Assembly: GCA_965229715.1 (NCBI GenBank)
Contig: CBDDJL010000002.1
Coordinates: 2,170,001-2,234,000 of the forward strand
Source of the DNA: JAVJST01 sp965229715
GTDB lineage: Bacteria > Pseudomonadota > Alphaproteobacteria > Rhodospirillales > Casp-alpha2
Direction of reading: 5' to 3'
Length of the DNA: 64,000 nt
Position 1 is the first letter of the stretch. Each line of letters opens with the position of its first letter. The notes under the pieces are model-generated. The model saw only the letters and a list, made by a program, of their open reading frames with translations, was not told the DNA's origin and did not search any database. Made by a program: the position numbers and the translations under genes. Shown piece by piece: positions 34,184 through 42,656 of this stretch.

Positions 34184-34840
34184 ATGACGCGTAATGACGG
34201 ATCCGGTAGCGATGTGCCGCGCGACGTCGAGATCGTCGAGCGCGAGCGTGCGTTCGACGGCTACTTCACCGTCGACCGGCTGACGATCCGCCACGAACTC
34301 TACGGGGGCGGCTGGTCGCCGCCGCTGGTGCGTGAGGTGCTGAGCCGCGGCCACGCGGTCGCCGTGCTGCCCTACGATCCCGTGCGAAACGAACTGGTCT
34401 TCGTCGAACAGTTCCGCATCGCCGCCCATCAGGCGTATCGCGAGGGCGAGGCTCAGGTTGCGGATACGGGCGCGTGGCTGCTCGAATGCATCGCCGGCAT
34501 CGTCGAGCCGGGCGAGGATCCGCTTGAGGTCGCGAAACGCGAAAGCATTGAGGAAGCCGGTTGTACGGTCGACGATCTGATGCGCGTCCGCGAATGCCTG
34601 ACCAGTCCCGGCTGCCTGACCGAGAGCGTCGGATTCTACTGTGGCCGCACCGATGCTGCGGATGTCGGCGGCATTCACGGACTGTCGAGCGAGGGCGAAA
34701 ACATCCGCGTCGTGAAACTCACGCCCGACGAAGCGTTTGTCCGGCTTGAAGACGGACGCATCAACAATGCGTTCACGATCATCGCCGTCGAGTGGTTCCG
34801 CGCCAATCTCGATGACCTCCGCAAGCGCTGGGGCGGATGA
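34184..34840 (+). CDS. Nudix hydrolase, ADP-ribose pyrophosphatase type
   Basis: Likely hydrolyses ADP-ribose or a similar nucleotide sugar to AMP plus sugar phosphate. The complete Nudix box is GIVEPGEDPLEVAKRESIEEAG at about residues 105-126. The preceding FVEQFRIAAHQAYREG and the later LTSPGCLTESVGFYCGRTD are characteristic of the ADP-ribose pyrophosphatase (NudF-like) group, including the Glu in the T-E-S stretch. The start is the ATG at 34184 with GGGAA upstream. An earlier in-frame ATG lies inside the divergent hydrolase gene. Length is 218 residues. Confidence 0.88.
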   Translation: MTRNDGSGSDVPRDVEIVERERAFDGYFTVDRLTIRHELYGGGWSPPLVREVLSRGHAVAVLPYDPVRNELVFVEQFRIAAHQAYREGEAQVADTGAWLLECIAGIVEPGEDPLEVAKRESIEEAGCTVDDLMRVRECLTSPGCLTESVGFYCGRTDAADVGGIHGLSSEGENIRVVKLTPDEAFVRLEDGRINNAFTIIAVEWFRANLDDLRKRWGG

Positions 34841-34868
34841 CAAATACGCGATTGAAACCCGCGCTTTC

Positions 34869-34896
34869 TTGATCGCGCACCGGCCCCGGTTATATT
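34869..34896 (+). promoter_or_regulatory. Candidate sigma-70 promoter of cysK-sseA
   Basis: TTGATC (34869-34874) and TATATT (34891-34896) are separated by 16 bases, 30 bases before the cysK ATG. Matches to consensus are four and five of six. Confidence 0.5.
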
Positions 34897-34925
34897 GACG
34901 GAACAACAGAAACGACGAGGGCTTC

Positions 34926-35927
34926 ATGGACTTCAGGACAGGGTTTATCGACGCGATCGGCAACACGCCGTTGATCCGTCTCAACAAGGCGTCGGACGAA
35001 ACCGGCTGCGAGATTCTCGGCAAGGCCGAGTTCATGAATCCGGGCGGGTCGGTCAAGGACCGTGCGGCGCTCGGCATCATCAAGGACGCGGAAGCGCGTG
35101 GTGCGCTCAAGCCCGGCGGCCTCATCGTCGAGAGCACGGCAGGCAATACCGGCATCGGCCTTGCGCTTTGCGCCAATGCGCTGGGTTATCGGACGACGAT
35201 CGTGATCCCCGAAACCCAAAGCCAGGAAAAAAAGGATGCACTGCGCCTGTTCGGCGCCAAGCTGATCGAGAATCCGGCCCTCCCCTTCTCAAACCCCGAC
35301 AACTATCAGCACGTCGGCAAGCGTCTCGCCGAAAGCCTGAACGAGGAGGAACCCAACGGCGTCATTTTCGCCGACCAGTGGAACAATCTCGCCAACCGTC
35401 AGGCGCACTACGAAACCACGGGCCCGGAAATCTGGCGCCAGACCGACGGCAAGGTCGACGCCTTCGTCAGCGCGATCGGCACCGGCGGAACCATCTCGGG
35501 CACATCGATCTACCTCAAGGAACAGAACCCCGACGTCACCATCTGCGTCGCGGATGCGCCGGGTGCGGCGATGTACGACTGGTTCGTCAACGGCGAAATC
35601 AAATCCGAAGGCAGTTCGATTTCCGAAGGTATCGGTCTCGGCCGCGTTACCCCGGTGATCGAGGGCATTCAGGTCGACACGGGATACCGCATCCCAGACG
35701 AGGAATGGGTGCCGATCGTTTTCGATCTGTTGCAGCACGAGGGATTGTGCCTCGGCGGATCCAGCGGCGTGAATGTCGCCGCCGCCACGCGCCTTGCCAA
35801 GGAAATGGGCCCCGGCCATACCATCGTTACCATGCTGTGCGACAACGGGACGCGCTATCAGTCGAAACTGTTCAATCCCGAATTCCTGCGCAGCAAGAAC
35901 CTGCCGGTTCCGGTGTGGCTCGAGTGA
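34926..35927 (+). CDS. cysK: Cysteine synthase A (O-acetylserine sulfhydrylase)
   Basis: PLP enzyme that makes L-cysteine from O-acetylserine and sulfide. The PLP Lys is in NPGGSVKDRAALGIIKDA near residue 46. The substrate loop ESTAGNTGIGLALCANALGY, the phosphate-binding loop AIGTGGTISGTS and the C-terminal LCLGGSSGVNVAAA are all present. The 333 residues are slightly longer than E. coli CysK. sseA starts ten bases later, giving a two-gene sulfur unit. Confidence 0.93.
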   Translation: MDFRTGFIDAIGNTPLIRLNKASDETGCEILGKAEFMNPGGSVKDRAALGIIKDAEARGALKPGGLIVESTAGNTGIGLALCANALGYRTTIVIPETQSQEKKDALRLFGAKLIENPALPFSNPDNYQHVGKRLAESLNEEEPNGVIFADQWNNLANRQAHYETTGPEIWRQTDGKVDAFVSAIGTGGTISGTSIYLKEQNPDVTICVADAPGAAMYDWFVNGEIKSEGSSISEGIGLGRVTPVIEGIQVDTGYRIPDEEWVPIVFDLLQHEGLCLGGSSGVNVAAATRLAKEMGPGHTIVTMLCDNGTRYQSKLFNPEFLRSKNLPVPVWLE

Positions 35928-35937
35928 GTTCGGGATC

Positions 35938-36795
35938 ATGACCTACGCTCATCCCGAAGCCCTCGTGTCGACCGAATGGGTTGCCGGACATCTCGACGCA
36001 CCGGATGTGCGGATCGTCGATGCGACGTGGTTCATGCCGGGCGACGAGCGCGATGCGAGGGCGATTTACGAGGAAGCCCATATACCGGGCGCCGTCTTTT
36101 TCGATGTCGACGAGATTGCCGACGATTCGACGGACCTGCCGCACATGCTGCCGTCGCCGGAGAAGTTCTCAAGCCGCGTACGCAAACTCGGCCTCGGTGA
36201 TGGCGTGCGCATCGTCGTCTACGACAACAACGGTTTCATGGCGTCGCACCGGGTATGGTGGACGTTTCGCGCCTTCGGTCACGCGGATATCGCGGTGATG
36301 GACGGCGGCCTGCAAAAGTGGCTGGCCGAGGGACGCGAGACCGAGGATCTGCCGCCAGTGCCCGGCGAGCGCCACTTTACCGCGCGCTTCGACAACACGC
36401 TTGTCCGCAACAGGGACCAGGTGCGCGCCAATATCGATAGCGGCCGCGAGCTGACCGTCGACGCACGGCCCGCCGGCCGTTTTTCAGGCGAAACGCCGGA
36501 GCCCCGAGAGGGCCTCGCGAGCGGACACATTCCGGGCAGCGTCAGCGTGCCGGTCACCGCCGTGTTGCAGCCCAATCACTTCAACACCATGCGGCCTGCC
36601 GATGAGATTTCGGCGGTTATGGCCGATGCCGGCGTACGCGCCGGCCAACCGGTGATCACGACGTGCGGTTCGGGAATTACTGCGGCCACGCTCGCGTTCG
36701 CGCTGCACCTGATCGGCCGGGATGGTGTCGCCGTTTATGACGGCTCGTGGACCGACTGGGCCAGCCACCCGGATTCGCCGATCGAAACCGGCTGA
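35938..36795 (+). CDS. sseA: 3-mercaptopyruvate sulfurtransferase (two-rhodanese protein)
   Basis: Moves sulfur from 3-mercaptopyruvate to thiols or cyanide. Two rhodanese domains: about residues 10-135 (inactive, with IVDATWFMPGDERDARAIYE) and 160-280 (active). The catalytic loop is CGSGITA near residue 241, the type typical of mercaptopyruvate sulfurtransferase rather than thiosulfate sulfurtransferase. It follows cysK by ten bases, tying cysteine synthesis to cysteine-sulfur turnover. It converges with the FecR-cyclophilin gene, 11 bases between stops. Confidence 0.92.
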   Translation: MTYAHPEALVSTEWVAGHLDAPDVRIVDATWFMPGDERDARAIYEEAHIPGAVFFDVDEIADDSTDLPHMLPSPEKFSSRVRKLGLGDGVRIVVYDNNGFMASHRVWWTFRAFGHADIAVMDGGLQKWLAEGRETEDLPPVPGERHFTARFDNTLVRNRDQVRANIDSGRELTVDARPAGRFSGETPEPREGLASGHIPGSVSVPVTAVLQPNHFNTMRPADEISAVMADAGVRAGQPVITTCGSGITAATLAFALHLIGRDGVAVYDGSWTDWASHPDSPIETG

Positions 36796-36806
36796 TCCGG
36801 GTCACG

Positions 36807-37994
36807 TCACTGCTGACCGAGAATCTGCCCGGCGGTACGGGCGCGGATGATCACGTCCGGGTTCGCCGGCGGGCGGCCGACGGCGAGATTGTCGAGCACG
36901 TCCATGCCGTAAAGCACACGGCCCCAGGCGGTATATTGACCGTTGAGAGTCGGCGCGTCGCCAAGCGCAATGAAGAAAGCGCCGGTGGCGCCGTCCGGGT
37001 CGTCCGGCGGTCGCGACATGCCGACGATGCCCCGGGTGAACCGGGTATCGGTAATTTCCGCGGGAATGGTCTGGCCCGACCCGATCCCCGACTCGCGCCC
37101 CTTGAAAGCAATCTCGGCGGCATAGCCGCGGCGGACAAACTCGAACCGCGCTTCGTCGTAAGCGCCTTGGCGCGCCAGGGCCTTGACCTGCTCGGCATGG
37201 TTGGGCGCGAGCTCTGGCAAGGTTTCGATGATGACCAATCCGCCGTCGAGCTCGAGGAACAACATATTGCCAAGGTCGGCGCCAGGATTGCGCTGTTCCA
37301 CGGCCTCGAGGGCCTCCTCGACTTCTTCGGCCGGTGGCGTCAACGCCGCAGTCTGGGGATCGCTGCTCTCGACGTCTTCGCTGAGCGATGCGTACATGCC
37401 GGCAACGGCGGCGTTCATTTCCGGCGATGTCGCGGTGCCGAGCGAGGCTTCGCCGTTCCGGTCGACCGAATAGACTTCGCCGGCGGTTACCGGTTGAATA
37501 CCGGCAGGTGATGTAACCTCGACGGTTCCTTCCTGAACGGCGACTTCGGTGCGGACATCGTCGGCGAGAACGTCGAACTCGGTACCGCGGACACCGATCG
37601 TCGCCGTCGGCGTATCGATGGTCAGCTTCATGGTGACGCCCGACGAGCGGAAATGAATGATGCCGGCAACCATGTCGATGACGCCCTCGACGGTTGCCGT
37701 GTTGGGGTCGTAAACGAGCGAATCGAGCAGAACCTCGGCATCGGCGCCGATCGTCAGGTGCGAGTCGTCCAACAGCGCGATCGCCGCCGCGCTTCCCGGC
37801 CCTGTCTTCACGGTTTCCAGATGGAATACCGAGTCGCCCCCGTCGATCTGGCGCGCGTTGGCGCCGGTGACGTCGCGCACCGCGGTCTCGACGACGCCAA
37901 TCTCGCCGTCCGATTGCGCCGTTGCCGCTGGCGGCCACGCGAACGCGGCGACGATCGGGACGACAACAAACAGGTGAATGGCCAAACGCGTCAT
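36807..37994 (-). CDS. Secreted FecR-domain/cyclophilin-type isomerase fusion protein
   Basis: A 395-residue exported protein. Residues 1-27 are a signal peptide (FVVVPIVAAFAWPPAATA, then QSDGE). Residues about 35-165 form a FecR domain: TGPGSAAAIALLDDSHLTIG and PTATIGVRGTEFDVLADD are its signatures. A linker follows, and residues about 240-385 are a cyclophilin-type fold with TRGIVGMSRPPDDPDGATGA, FFIALGDAPTLNGQYTAWG and VLYGMDVLDNLAVG. The usual catalytic FHRV and QGGD segments read FEFV and AEIAF, so isomerase activity is doubtful. The start MTRLAIHLF has AGCGGAG eight bases upstream; the longer frame start would hide the signal peptide. Confidence 0.85.
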   Translation of the reverse strand: MTRLAIHLFVVVPIVAAFAWPPAATAQSDGEIGVVETAVRDVTGANARQIDGGDSVFHLETVKTGPGSAAAIALLDDSHLTIGADAEVLLDSLVYDPNTATVEGVIDMVAGIIHFRSSGVTMKLTIDTPTATIGVRGTEFDVLADDVRTEVAVQEGTVEVTSPAGIQPVTAGEVYSVDRNGEASLGTATSPEMNAAVAGMYASLSEDVESSDPQTAALTPPAEEVEEALEAVEQRNPGADLGNMLFLELDGGLVIIETLPELAPNHAEQVKALARQGAYDEARFEFVRRGYAAEIAFKGRESGIGSGQTIPAEITDTRFTRGIVGMSRPPDDPDGATGAFFIALGDAPTLNGQYTAWGRVLYGMDVLDNLAVGRPPANPDVIIRARTAGQILGQQ

Positions 37995-38102
37995 GACACA
38001 GGCTCCGCTCGAATTATGCGCCATTGTTGAAGCAATTCCAGTGCCAACGAAGCGGGCACCGCAAGCCATTGAAGTTCAGCGGTTTTGGTGCCCAAACGGA
38101 AG

Positions 38103-38131
38103 CGGCCCCGGGGCATTTGCCACCGGGGCCG
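38103..38131 (-). terminator. Probable terminator of the aap operon
   Basis: Minus strand CGGCCCCGG pairs with CCGGGGCCG around an 11-base loop, 41 bases after the aapP stop. The following bases (CTTCCGTTTG) are only moderately T-rich. Confidence 0.5.
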
Positions 38132-38171
38132 GAAAAGTGCCGGAAAACTTTGCCGGGTCGTCCGAATGGTG

Positions 38172-38966
38172 TCAGTGAGCCAGAATCTGGCTCAGGAACA
38201 GCTTGGTGCGATCCGACTGCGGGTTGTTGAAGAACTCTTCCGGTTCGTTCTGCTCGATGATCTGACCGGCATCCATGAAGATGACCCGGTTGGCGACGGT
38301 TTTCGCGAAACCCATTTCATGGGTCACGCAGATCATGGTCATGCCGGATTGGGCGAGCTCGATCATGGTGTCGAGCACTTCCTTGATCATTTCCGGATCG
38401 AGCGCCGAGGTCGGTTCGTCGAACAGCATGATGCGCGGGTTCATGCAGAGCGACCGGGCAATCGCGACGCGCTGCTGCTGGCCGCCCGAGAGCTGGCCCG
38501 GAAACTTCTTGGCCTGCTCGGGGATCTTGACCTTTTCGAGGAACTCCATGGCCGTTTTCTCGGCCTCTTCCCTTGGCGTCTTGCGGACCCAGATCGGCGC
38601 CAGCGTACAGTTTTCCAGCACCGTCAGATGGGGAAACAGGTTGAAGTGCTGGAACACCATGCCGACTTCCTTGCGGATCGCGTCAATCTGCTTGAGGTCG
38701 TTGGTCAGCTCGATGCCGTCGACCGCGATGCGCCCCTTCTGGTGTTCTTCCAGCCTGTTTATGCAGCGAATCATCGTCGATTTGCCGGAACCCGACGGTC
38801 CGCAAACGACGATGCGTTCACCCTTGTTGACGGTCAGGTTGATGTCGCGGAGTACATGGAAGTCGCCATACCATTTGTGCACGTCCTGCAGCTCGATCAT
38901 GACATGGTCGGTGACTTTCATGTCGCCGACGGGATCGACATCGGTGGTATCCACTTGTTCGGACAT
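38172..38966 (-). CDS. aapP: General L-amino-acid ABC transporter, ATP-binding protein
   Basis: Energises the AapQM permease. Walker A VCGPSGSGKSTMIRCINRL near residue 57, signature LSGGQQQRVAIARSL, Walker B MLFDEPTSALDPEM and the switch His in CVTHEMGFAK are all intact. The 264-residue length is that of polar-amino-acid ATPases with a short N-terminal extension (MSEQVDTTDVDPVGDMKVTD). It is the last gene of aapJ-Q-M-P, 55 bases after aapM. Confidence 0.94.
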   Translation of the reverse strand: MSEQVDTTDVDPVGDMKVTDHVMIELQDVHKWYGDFHVLRDINLTVNKGERIVVCGPSGSGKSTMIRCINRLEEHQKGRIAVDGIELTNDLKQIDAIRKEVGMVFQHFNLFPHLTVLENCTLAPIWVRKTPREEAEKTAMEFLEKVKIPEQAKKFPGQLSGGQQQRVAIARSLCMNPRIMLFDEPTSALDPEMIKEVLDTMIELAQSGMTMICVTHEMGFAKTVANRVIFMDAGQIIEQNEPEEFFNNPQSDRTKLFLSQILAH

Positions 38967-39021
38967 AGGTGCCCTCCCTGTTTGTTCGTTGCCGGTCAGT
39001 GGCCGGTGCTTTCATGGCCGA

Positions 39022-40131
39022 TCAATGGCCGGTGTGCAGTTTGCGTTCAAGGTGCTGGCTGTAGCGGGACATGCCGAAGCAGAAAATCCAGAACAGCGCG
39101 GCGGCGTAAACATAGGCCTCGGTCGAGAAGCCGGCCCAGTTCGGGTTGGTCAGCGCCGCCTGCGCGGAGCCCAACAGATCGAACAGACCGATGATCAGGA
39201 CCAGTGTGGTGTCCTTGAACAGACCGATGAAGGTGTTGACGATGCCGGGGATCACGAGCTTGAGCGCCTGGGGCATGATGATAAAGCCCATGGTCTTCCA
39301 GTAACTCAGGCCGAGCGCCGCCGCCGCCTCGTACTGGCCTTTCGGAATGGCCTGCAGGCCGCCGCGAACGACCTCGGCCATATAGGCGGACGAGAACAGC
39401 ATGACGCCGACCAGGGCACGGATCAGCTTGTCGAAGTTCATACCCTCCGGCAGGAACAACGGGAACATCACCGAGGCCATGAACAGCACCGTGATCAGCG
39501 GGACGCCGCGCCACAGTTCGATGAAGGCGACGCAGACGGCGCGGACGGCCGGCATGTGCGATCGCCGGCCGAGCGCCAGCACGACGCCCAACGGCAGCGA
39601 TCCGACGATGCCGACGGTGCCGATCACCAGCGTCAGGAACAGACCGCCCCACAACGGCGTTTCGATATGCGGCAAGCCGAACGACCCGCCCACGATCATG
39701 AAGAACACGATGACCGGGAAGCCGAACAGCATGAATACGGAGAGCCATTTCTTGAACGGCAGTCCGGGCCAGATCAGCCAACCGATTCCGGCGGCGCCCA
39801 GCACGTACATCGTATTGATGCGCCAGAGTTCCTCGTCCGGATAACGGCCGTACATGAGGAACTTGTTCCATGCCTGAATGAAGACCCAGCAGGCGCCTTC
39901 GCGACTGCAGTCGGCCTTCTCCGTGCCGGTCCAGTCGGCGCTGATGAACGCCCAGTCGACGATCGGCGGTACGATCAGGTAGATCAGATAGACGCCTAGT
40001 AGCGTGAAAAACGTATTGACCGGACCGGAAAACAGGTTTGTCCGCATCCAGCCGACGATGCCGACAGTCGATGCCGGTGGCGGCAGCTCGGGATGCTCGC
40101 CGGGTTTATAGGTCTGTTGCGTATCAGCCAT
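39022..40131 (-). CDS. aapM: General L-amino-acid ABC transporter, permease M
   Basis: Membrane half of the Aap importer, 369 residues with about eight predicted spans and a long N-terminal region. It carries a large periplasmic insertion with Cys residues (ADCSREGACWVFIQAWNKFL). The permease core begins near residue 160. The EAA-type coupling loop is GQYEAAAALGLSYWKTMGFI, and the amino-acid permease segment FIELWRGVPLITVLFMASVM precedes it. Three bases separate it from aapQ. Confidence 0.93.
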   Translation of the reverse strand: MADTQQTYKPGEHPELPPPASTVGIVGWMRTNLFSGPVNTFFTLLGVYLIYLIVPPIVDWAFISADWTGTEKADCSREGACWVFIQAWNKFLMYGRYPDEELWRINTMYVLGAAGIGWLIWPGLPFKKWLSVFMLFGFPVIVFFMIVGGSFGLPHIETPLWGGLFLTLVIGTVGIVGSLPLGVVLALGRRSHMPAVRAVCVAFIELWRGVPLITVLFMASVMFPLFLPEGMNFDKLIRALVGVMLFSSAYMAEVVRGGLQAIPKGQYEAAAALGLSYWKTMGFIIMPQALKLVIPGIVNTFIGLFKDTTLVLIIGLFDLLGSAQAALTNPNWAGFSTEAYVYAAALFWIFCFGMSRYSQHLERKLHTGH

Positions 40132-40134
40132 GAC

Positions 40135-41343
40135 CTACCTCTCCACCAAAGCCATTTTCTTGTTGTACCAGTTCATGAACGCCGAGATCAGCAGGCTGAG
40201 CGTCAGATAGACGCCCATGGTGATGGCGACGATCTCGACGGCCTGACCGGTCTGCATCAGCACGGTGCCGGCGAAGACGAGGACGATGTCCGGATACGCG
40301 ATCGCGGCGGCTAGCGACGAGTTCTTGGTCAGATTCAGGTACTGGCTGGTCAGCGGCGGGATGATGACACGAAGCGCCTGCGGAATGATCACGAGACGCA
40401 ACGTTGGCCCGGGCCGCAGGCCGAGCGAAAACGACGCTTCTGTCTGGCCCTTGCTGACGGCGAGAATGCCGGCCCGGACGATTTCAGCGATGAACGAAGC
40501 GGTATAGGTCGCGAGCGCCGCTGTCAGGGCGACGAACTCGGGGATGATGACGAGCCCGCCCTGGAAGTTGAATCCCTTGAGTTCCGGGTATTCCCAATGC
40601 AGCGGAAAGCCCGTGACGATGGTCATCAGCAGCGGCAGACCGATCAGAATACCGAACGATGTCCAGAAGACCGGGAACTGCTCGCCGGTGGCTTCCTGCC
40701 GCTTCTTCGCCCACCGCGCGAGGCCGATGATGGCGGCGATGGCGACGAACACCGAGATCACGATGTAGCGAAAGCCCTCTTCCGGAATCGGGTCGGGAGA
40801 ATAGAGCCCGCGGTTGTTGAGGAAGTAACTGTCGAAAATCGAGACGCTGTCCTTGGGCCCCGGCAGCGGACGCAGAACCGCGAAATACCAAAAGAAAATC
40901 TGCAGTAGCAACGGAATGTTACGCAGCACCTCGATGTAGATCATGGCGATCTTGCGGATCATCCAGTTCGGCGACAGACGGGCGACGCCGACGATAAAGC
41001 CGATAATCGTCGCCAGGATGATCGAGACGCCGGAGACCAGCAACGTGTTGAGGAGGCCGACCAGGAATGCGCGCCCATAGGTCGAGGACGGCGAGTAGTC
41101 GATCAGGGTCATGATGATCGAGAATCCGGCGGTCGTTTCGAGGAAATCGAAACCGGATGCGATGCCCTGTTTCTCGAGGTTGCTGAGGGTATTGTTGACG
41201 ATGTAGATGCCGCCGAGGATCACGAATCCGAGGACGAGTGCCTGGAAAAAAATCGCGCGGTAAAGCGGATTGTTCATGATGCTCGGACTGGCGGGTGCGG
41301 CGATCTTGTCCGGCGCCGCGCCGGTCGAATTCGTCGTTGCCAC
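40135..41343 (-). CDS. aapQ: General L-amino-acid ABC transporter, permease Q
   Basis: Second permease subunit of Aap, 402 residues. The N-terminal span FFQALVLGFVILGGIYIVNN, the segment YIEVLRNIPLLLQIFFWYFA and the EAA-type loop KGQTEASFSLGLRPGPTLRL mark the family. It has the extended periplasmic and central region (about residues 165-245) typical of Aap/Bzt permeases. A hairpin-bearing 149-base spacer separates it from aapJ. Confidence 0.94.
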   Translation of the reverse strand: MATTNSTGAAPDKIAAPASPSIMNNPLYRAIFFQALVLGFVILGGIYIVNNTLSNLEKQGIASGFDFLETTAGFSIIMTLIDYSPSSTYGRAFLVGLLNTLLVSGVSIILATIIGFIVGVARLSPNWMIRKIAMIYIEVLRNIPLLLQIFFWYFAVLRPLPGPKDSVSIFDSYFLNNRGLYSPDPIPEEGFRYIVISVFVAIAAIIGLARWAKKRQEATGEQFPVFWTSFGILIGLPLLMTIVTGFPLHWEYPELKGFNFQGGLVIIPEFVALTAALATYTASFIAEIVRAGILAVSKGQTEASFSLGLRPGPTLRLVIIPQALRVIIPPLTSQYLNLTKNSSLAAAIAYPDIVLVFAGTVLMQTGQAVEIVAITMGVYLTLSLLISAFMNWYNKKMALVER

Positions 41344-41437
41344 TAAACTGCCTCCCCGCTGTCAGTGGAACGCGCGCCGTTGGAAATACCTTTCTTGTGA
41401 AGGCTTAACCAAGGCCGCGAGAATGAAACGGCGATAC

Positions 41438-41467
41438 GCACGCCCGGGAAAAGTGCCCGGAACGCGC
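41438..41467 (-). promoter_or_regulatory. Intergenic hairpin between aapJ and aapQ
   Basis: Minus strand GCGCG pairs with CGTGC (one G-T) outside an inner CCGGG/CCCGG stem, with loop CACTTTT; no long T-run follows. In binding-protein transporter operons such hairpins stabilise the first gene's mRNA or partly stop transcription, giving excess binding protein. Confidence 0.5.
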
Positions 41468-41492
41468 GTACCGTATTCCCGTTTCTCGATCC

Positions 41493-42512
41493 TTAGCGGA
41501 TCGGAGCGGCGTACATCAGGCCGCCCTGCGACCAGAGGTTGTTAACCCCCCGCTCGAGTTCCAGCGGCGTGTCGGCGCCGACGTGACGCTCGTAGGTCTC
41601 GCCGTAGTTGCCGACCTGGGTCACGACGTTGTAGAGCCAGTCGTTGCCGATGCCGAGTTTCTCGCCCATGTCGCCTTCGACGCCCAGCAGGCGGCGAACG
41701 CTCGGATTGGTCGAGTTGGCCTTGAGATCGGCGGCATTACCGGAATCGATGCCGTACTCTTCGGCTTCCAGCAGGCCAAACATGGTCCACTTCACGATGT
41801 CGAACCACTGATCGTCGCCGTGACGGACGACCGGGCCGAGCGGCTCTTTCGAAATGACTTCCGGCAGCACCATGTGAGCGGAGCCGTCGGCCATCTTGAG
41901 ACGCTGGGCTGCGAGGCCCGAACGGTCGGTCGTGTAGACGTCGCAACGGCCGGCGTCGTAAGCAGCGACAACTTCGTCAGCCTTTTCGAAGGCAACGAGC
42001 TTCATTTCCATGCCGTTGGCCCGGAAGAAGTCGGTCACGTTCAGTTCGGTCGTTGTGCCGAGGTTGGTGCAAACGGCGGCGCCGTCGAGCTCGTGAGCGC
42101 TTTTCACGCCGAGATCCTTGCGGACCATGAAGCCCTGCCCGTCGTAGTAGTTGACGCCGGCAAAGTTCAGACCGAGCGAGGTGTCGCGGCTGAGCGTCCA
42201 GGTCGTGTTACGCGACAGCATGTCGACTTCGCCCGATTGAAGCGCAGTAAAGCGCTCCTTCGCGGACAGCGGGGTGAACTTGACCGCACCCGCATCGCCG
42301 AGAACGGCGGCGGCCACGGCGCGGCAGACGTCGACGTCGATGCCGGTCCAGTTACCCTGTTCATCGGGATTGGAGAAGCCCGGCAGACCCTGGCTGACGC
42401 CGCACTGCACGTGGCCTTTCGCCCGGACGTCGTCAAGCGTTGCCGCCTGAACACCCGTGGTGACGACAGCGGCCGCGGCAAACGCGGCCAATGTGCCCAA
42501 GGTTTTCTTCAT
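41493..42512 (-). CDS. aapJ: General L-amino-acid ABC transporter, periplasmic binding protein
   Basis: Captures amino acids in the periplasm for AapQMP. Signal peptide residues 1-23 (MKKTLGTLAAFAAAAVVTTG, then VQA) are followed by the mature protein. The solute-binding family 3 signature NWTGIDVDVCRAVAAAVLGD lies near residue 53; the ligand-site segments FTALQSGEVDMLSRNTTWTL and CDVYTTDRSGLAAQ follow. The 339-residue length and C-terminal extension (RHVGADTPLELERGVNNLWS) are typical of AapJ/BztA rather than His or Gln binding proteins. First gene of the operon, 144 bases after the ammonia-lyase homologue. Confidence 0.94.
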   Translation of the reverse strand: MKKTLGTLAAFAAAAVVTTGVQAATLDDVRAKGHVQCGVSQGLPGFSNPDEQGNWTGIDVDVCRAVAAAVLGDAGAVKFTPLSAKERFTALQSGEVDMLSRNTTWTLSRDTSLGLNFAGVNYYDGQGFMVRKDLGVKSAHELDGAAVCTNLGTTTELNVTDFFRANGMEMKLVAFEKADEVVAAYDAGRCDVYTTDRSGLAAQRLKMADGSAHMVLPEVISKEPLGPVVRHGDDQWFDIVKWTMFGLLEAEEYGIDSGNAADLKANSTNPSVRRLLGVEGDMGEKLGIGNDWLYNVVTQVGNYGETYERHVGADTPLELERGVNNLWSQGGLMYAAPIR

Positions 42513-42553
42513 TGATTTTCGCTCCCTGACAATAGTGGAATGTTTTGATTGCC

Positions 42554-42574
42554 CGCCCGCTTAAGAGGCGGGCG
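42554..42574 (-). promoter_or_regulatory. Hairpin upstream of aapJ
   Basis: Minus strand CGCCCGC pairs with GCGGGCG around a seven-base loop, between the lyase-like gene and aapJ. The bases after it (GGCAATCAAAACATT) lack a T-run, so it is a weak terminator or part of the aapJ leader. Confidence 0.35.
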
Positions 42575-42656
42575 TCCGAATGGGTAACACGGTTCCGAGC
42601 GTATGCTCAAGCACTTAGCCGGAACGCCCCGGTTTCCTTGGTATGCCAGCCACGGT

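Noticed and set aside
37995..38171. Riboswitch or leader between the FecR-cyclophilin gene and aapP
   Set aside because: Only the terminator hairpin of aapP is recognisable; no known riboswitch core seen.
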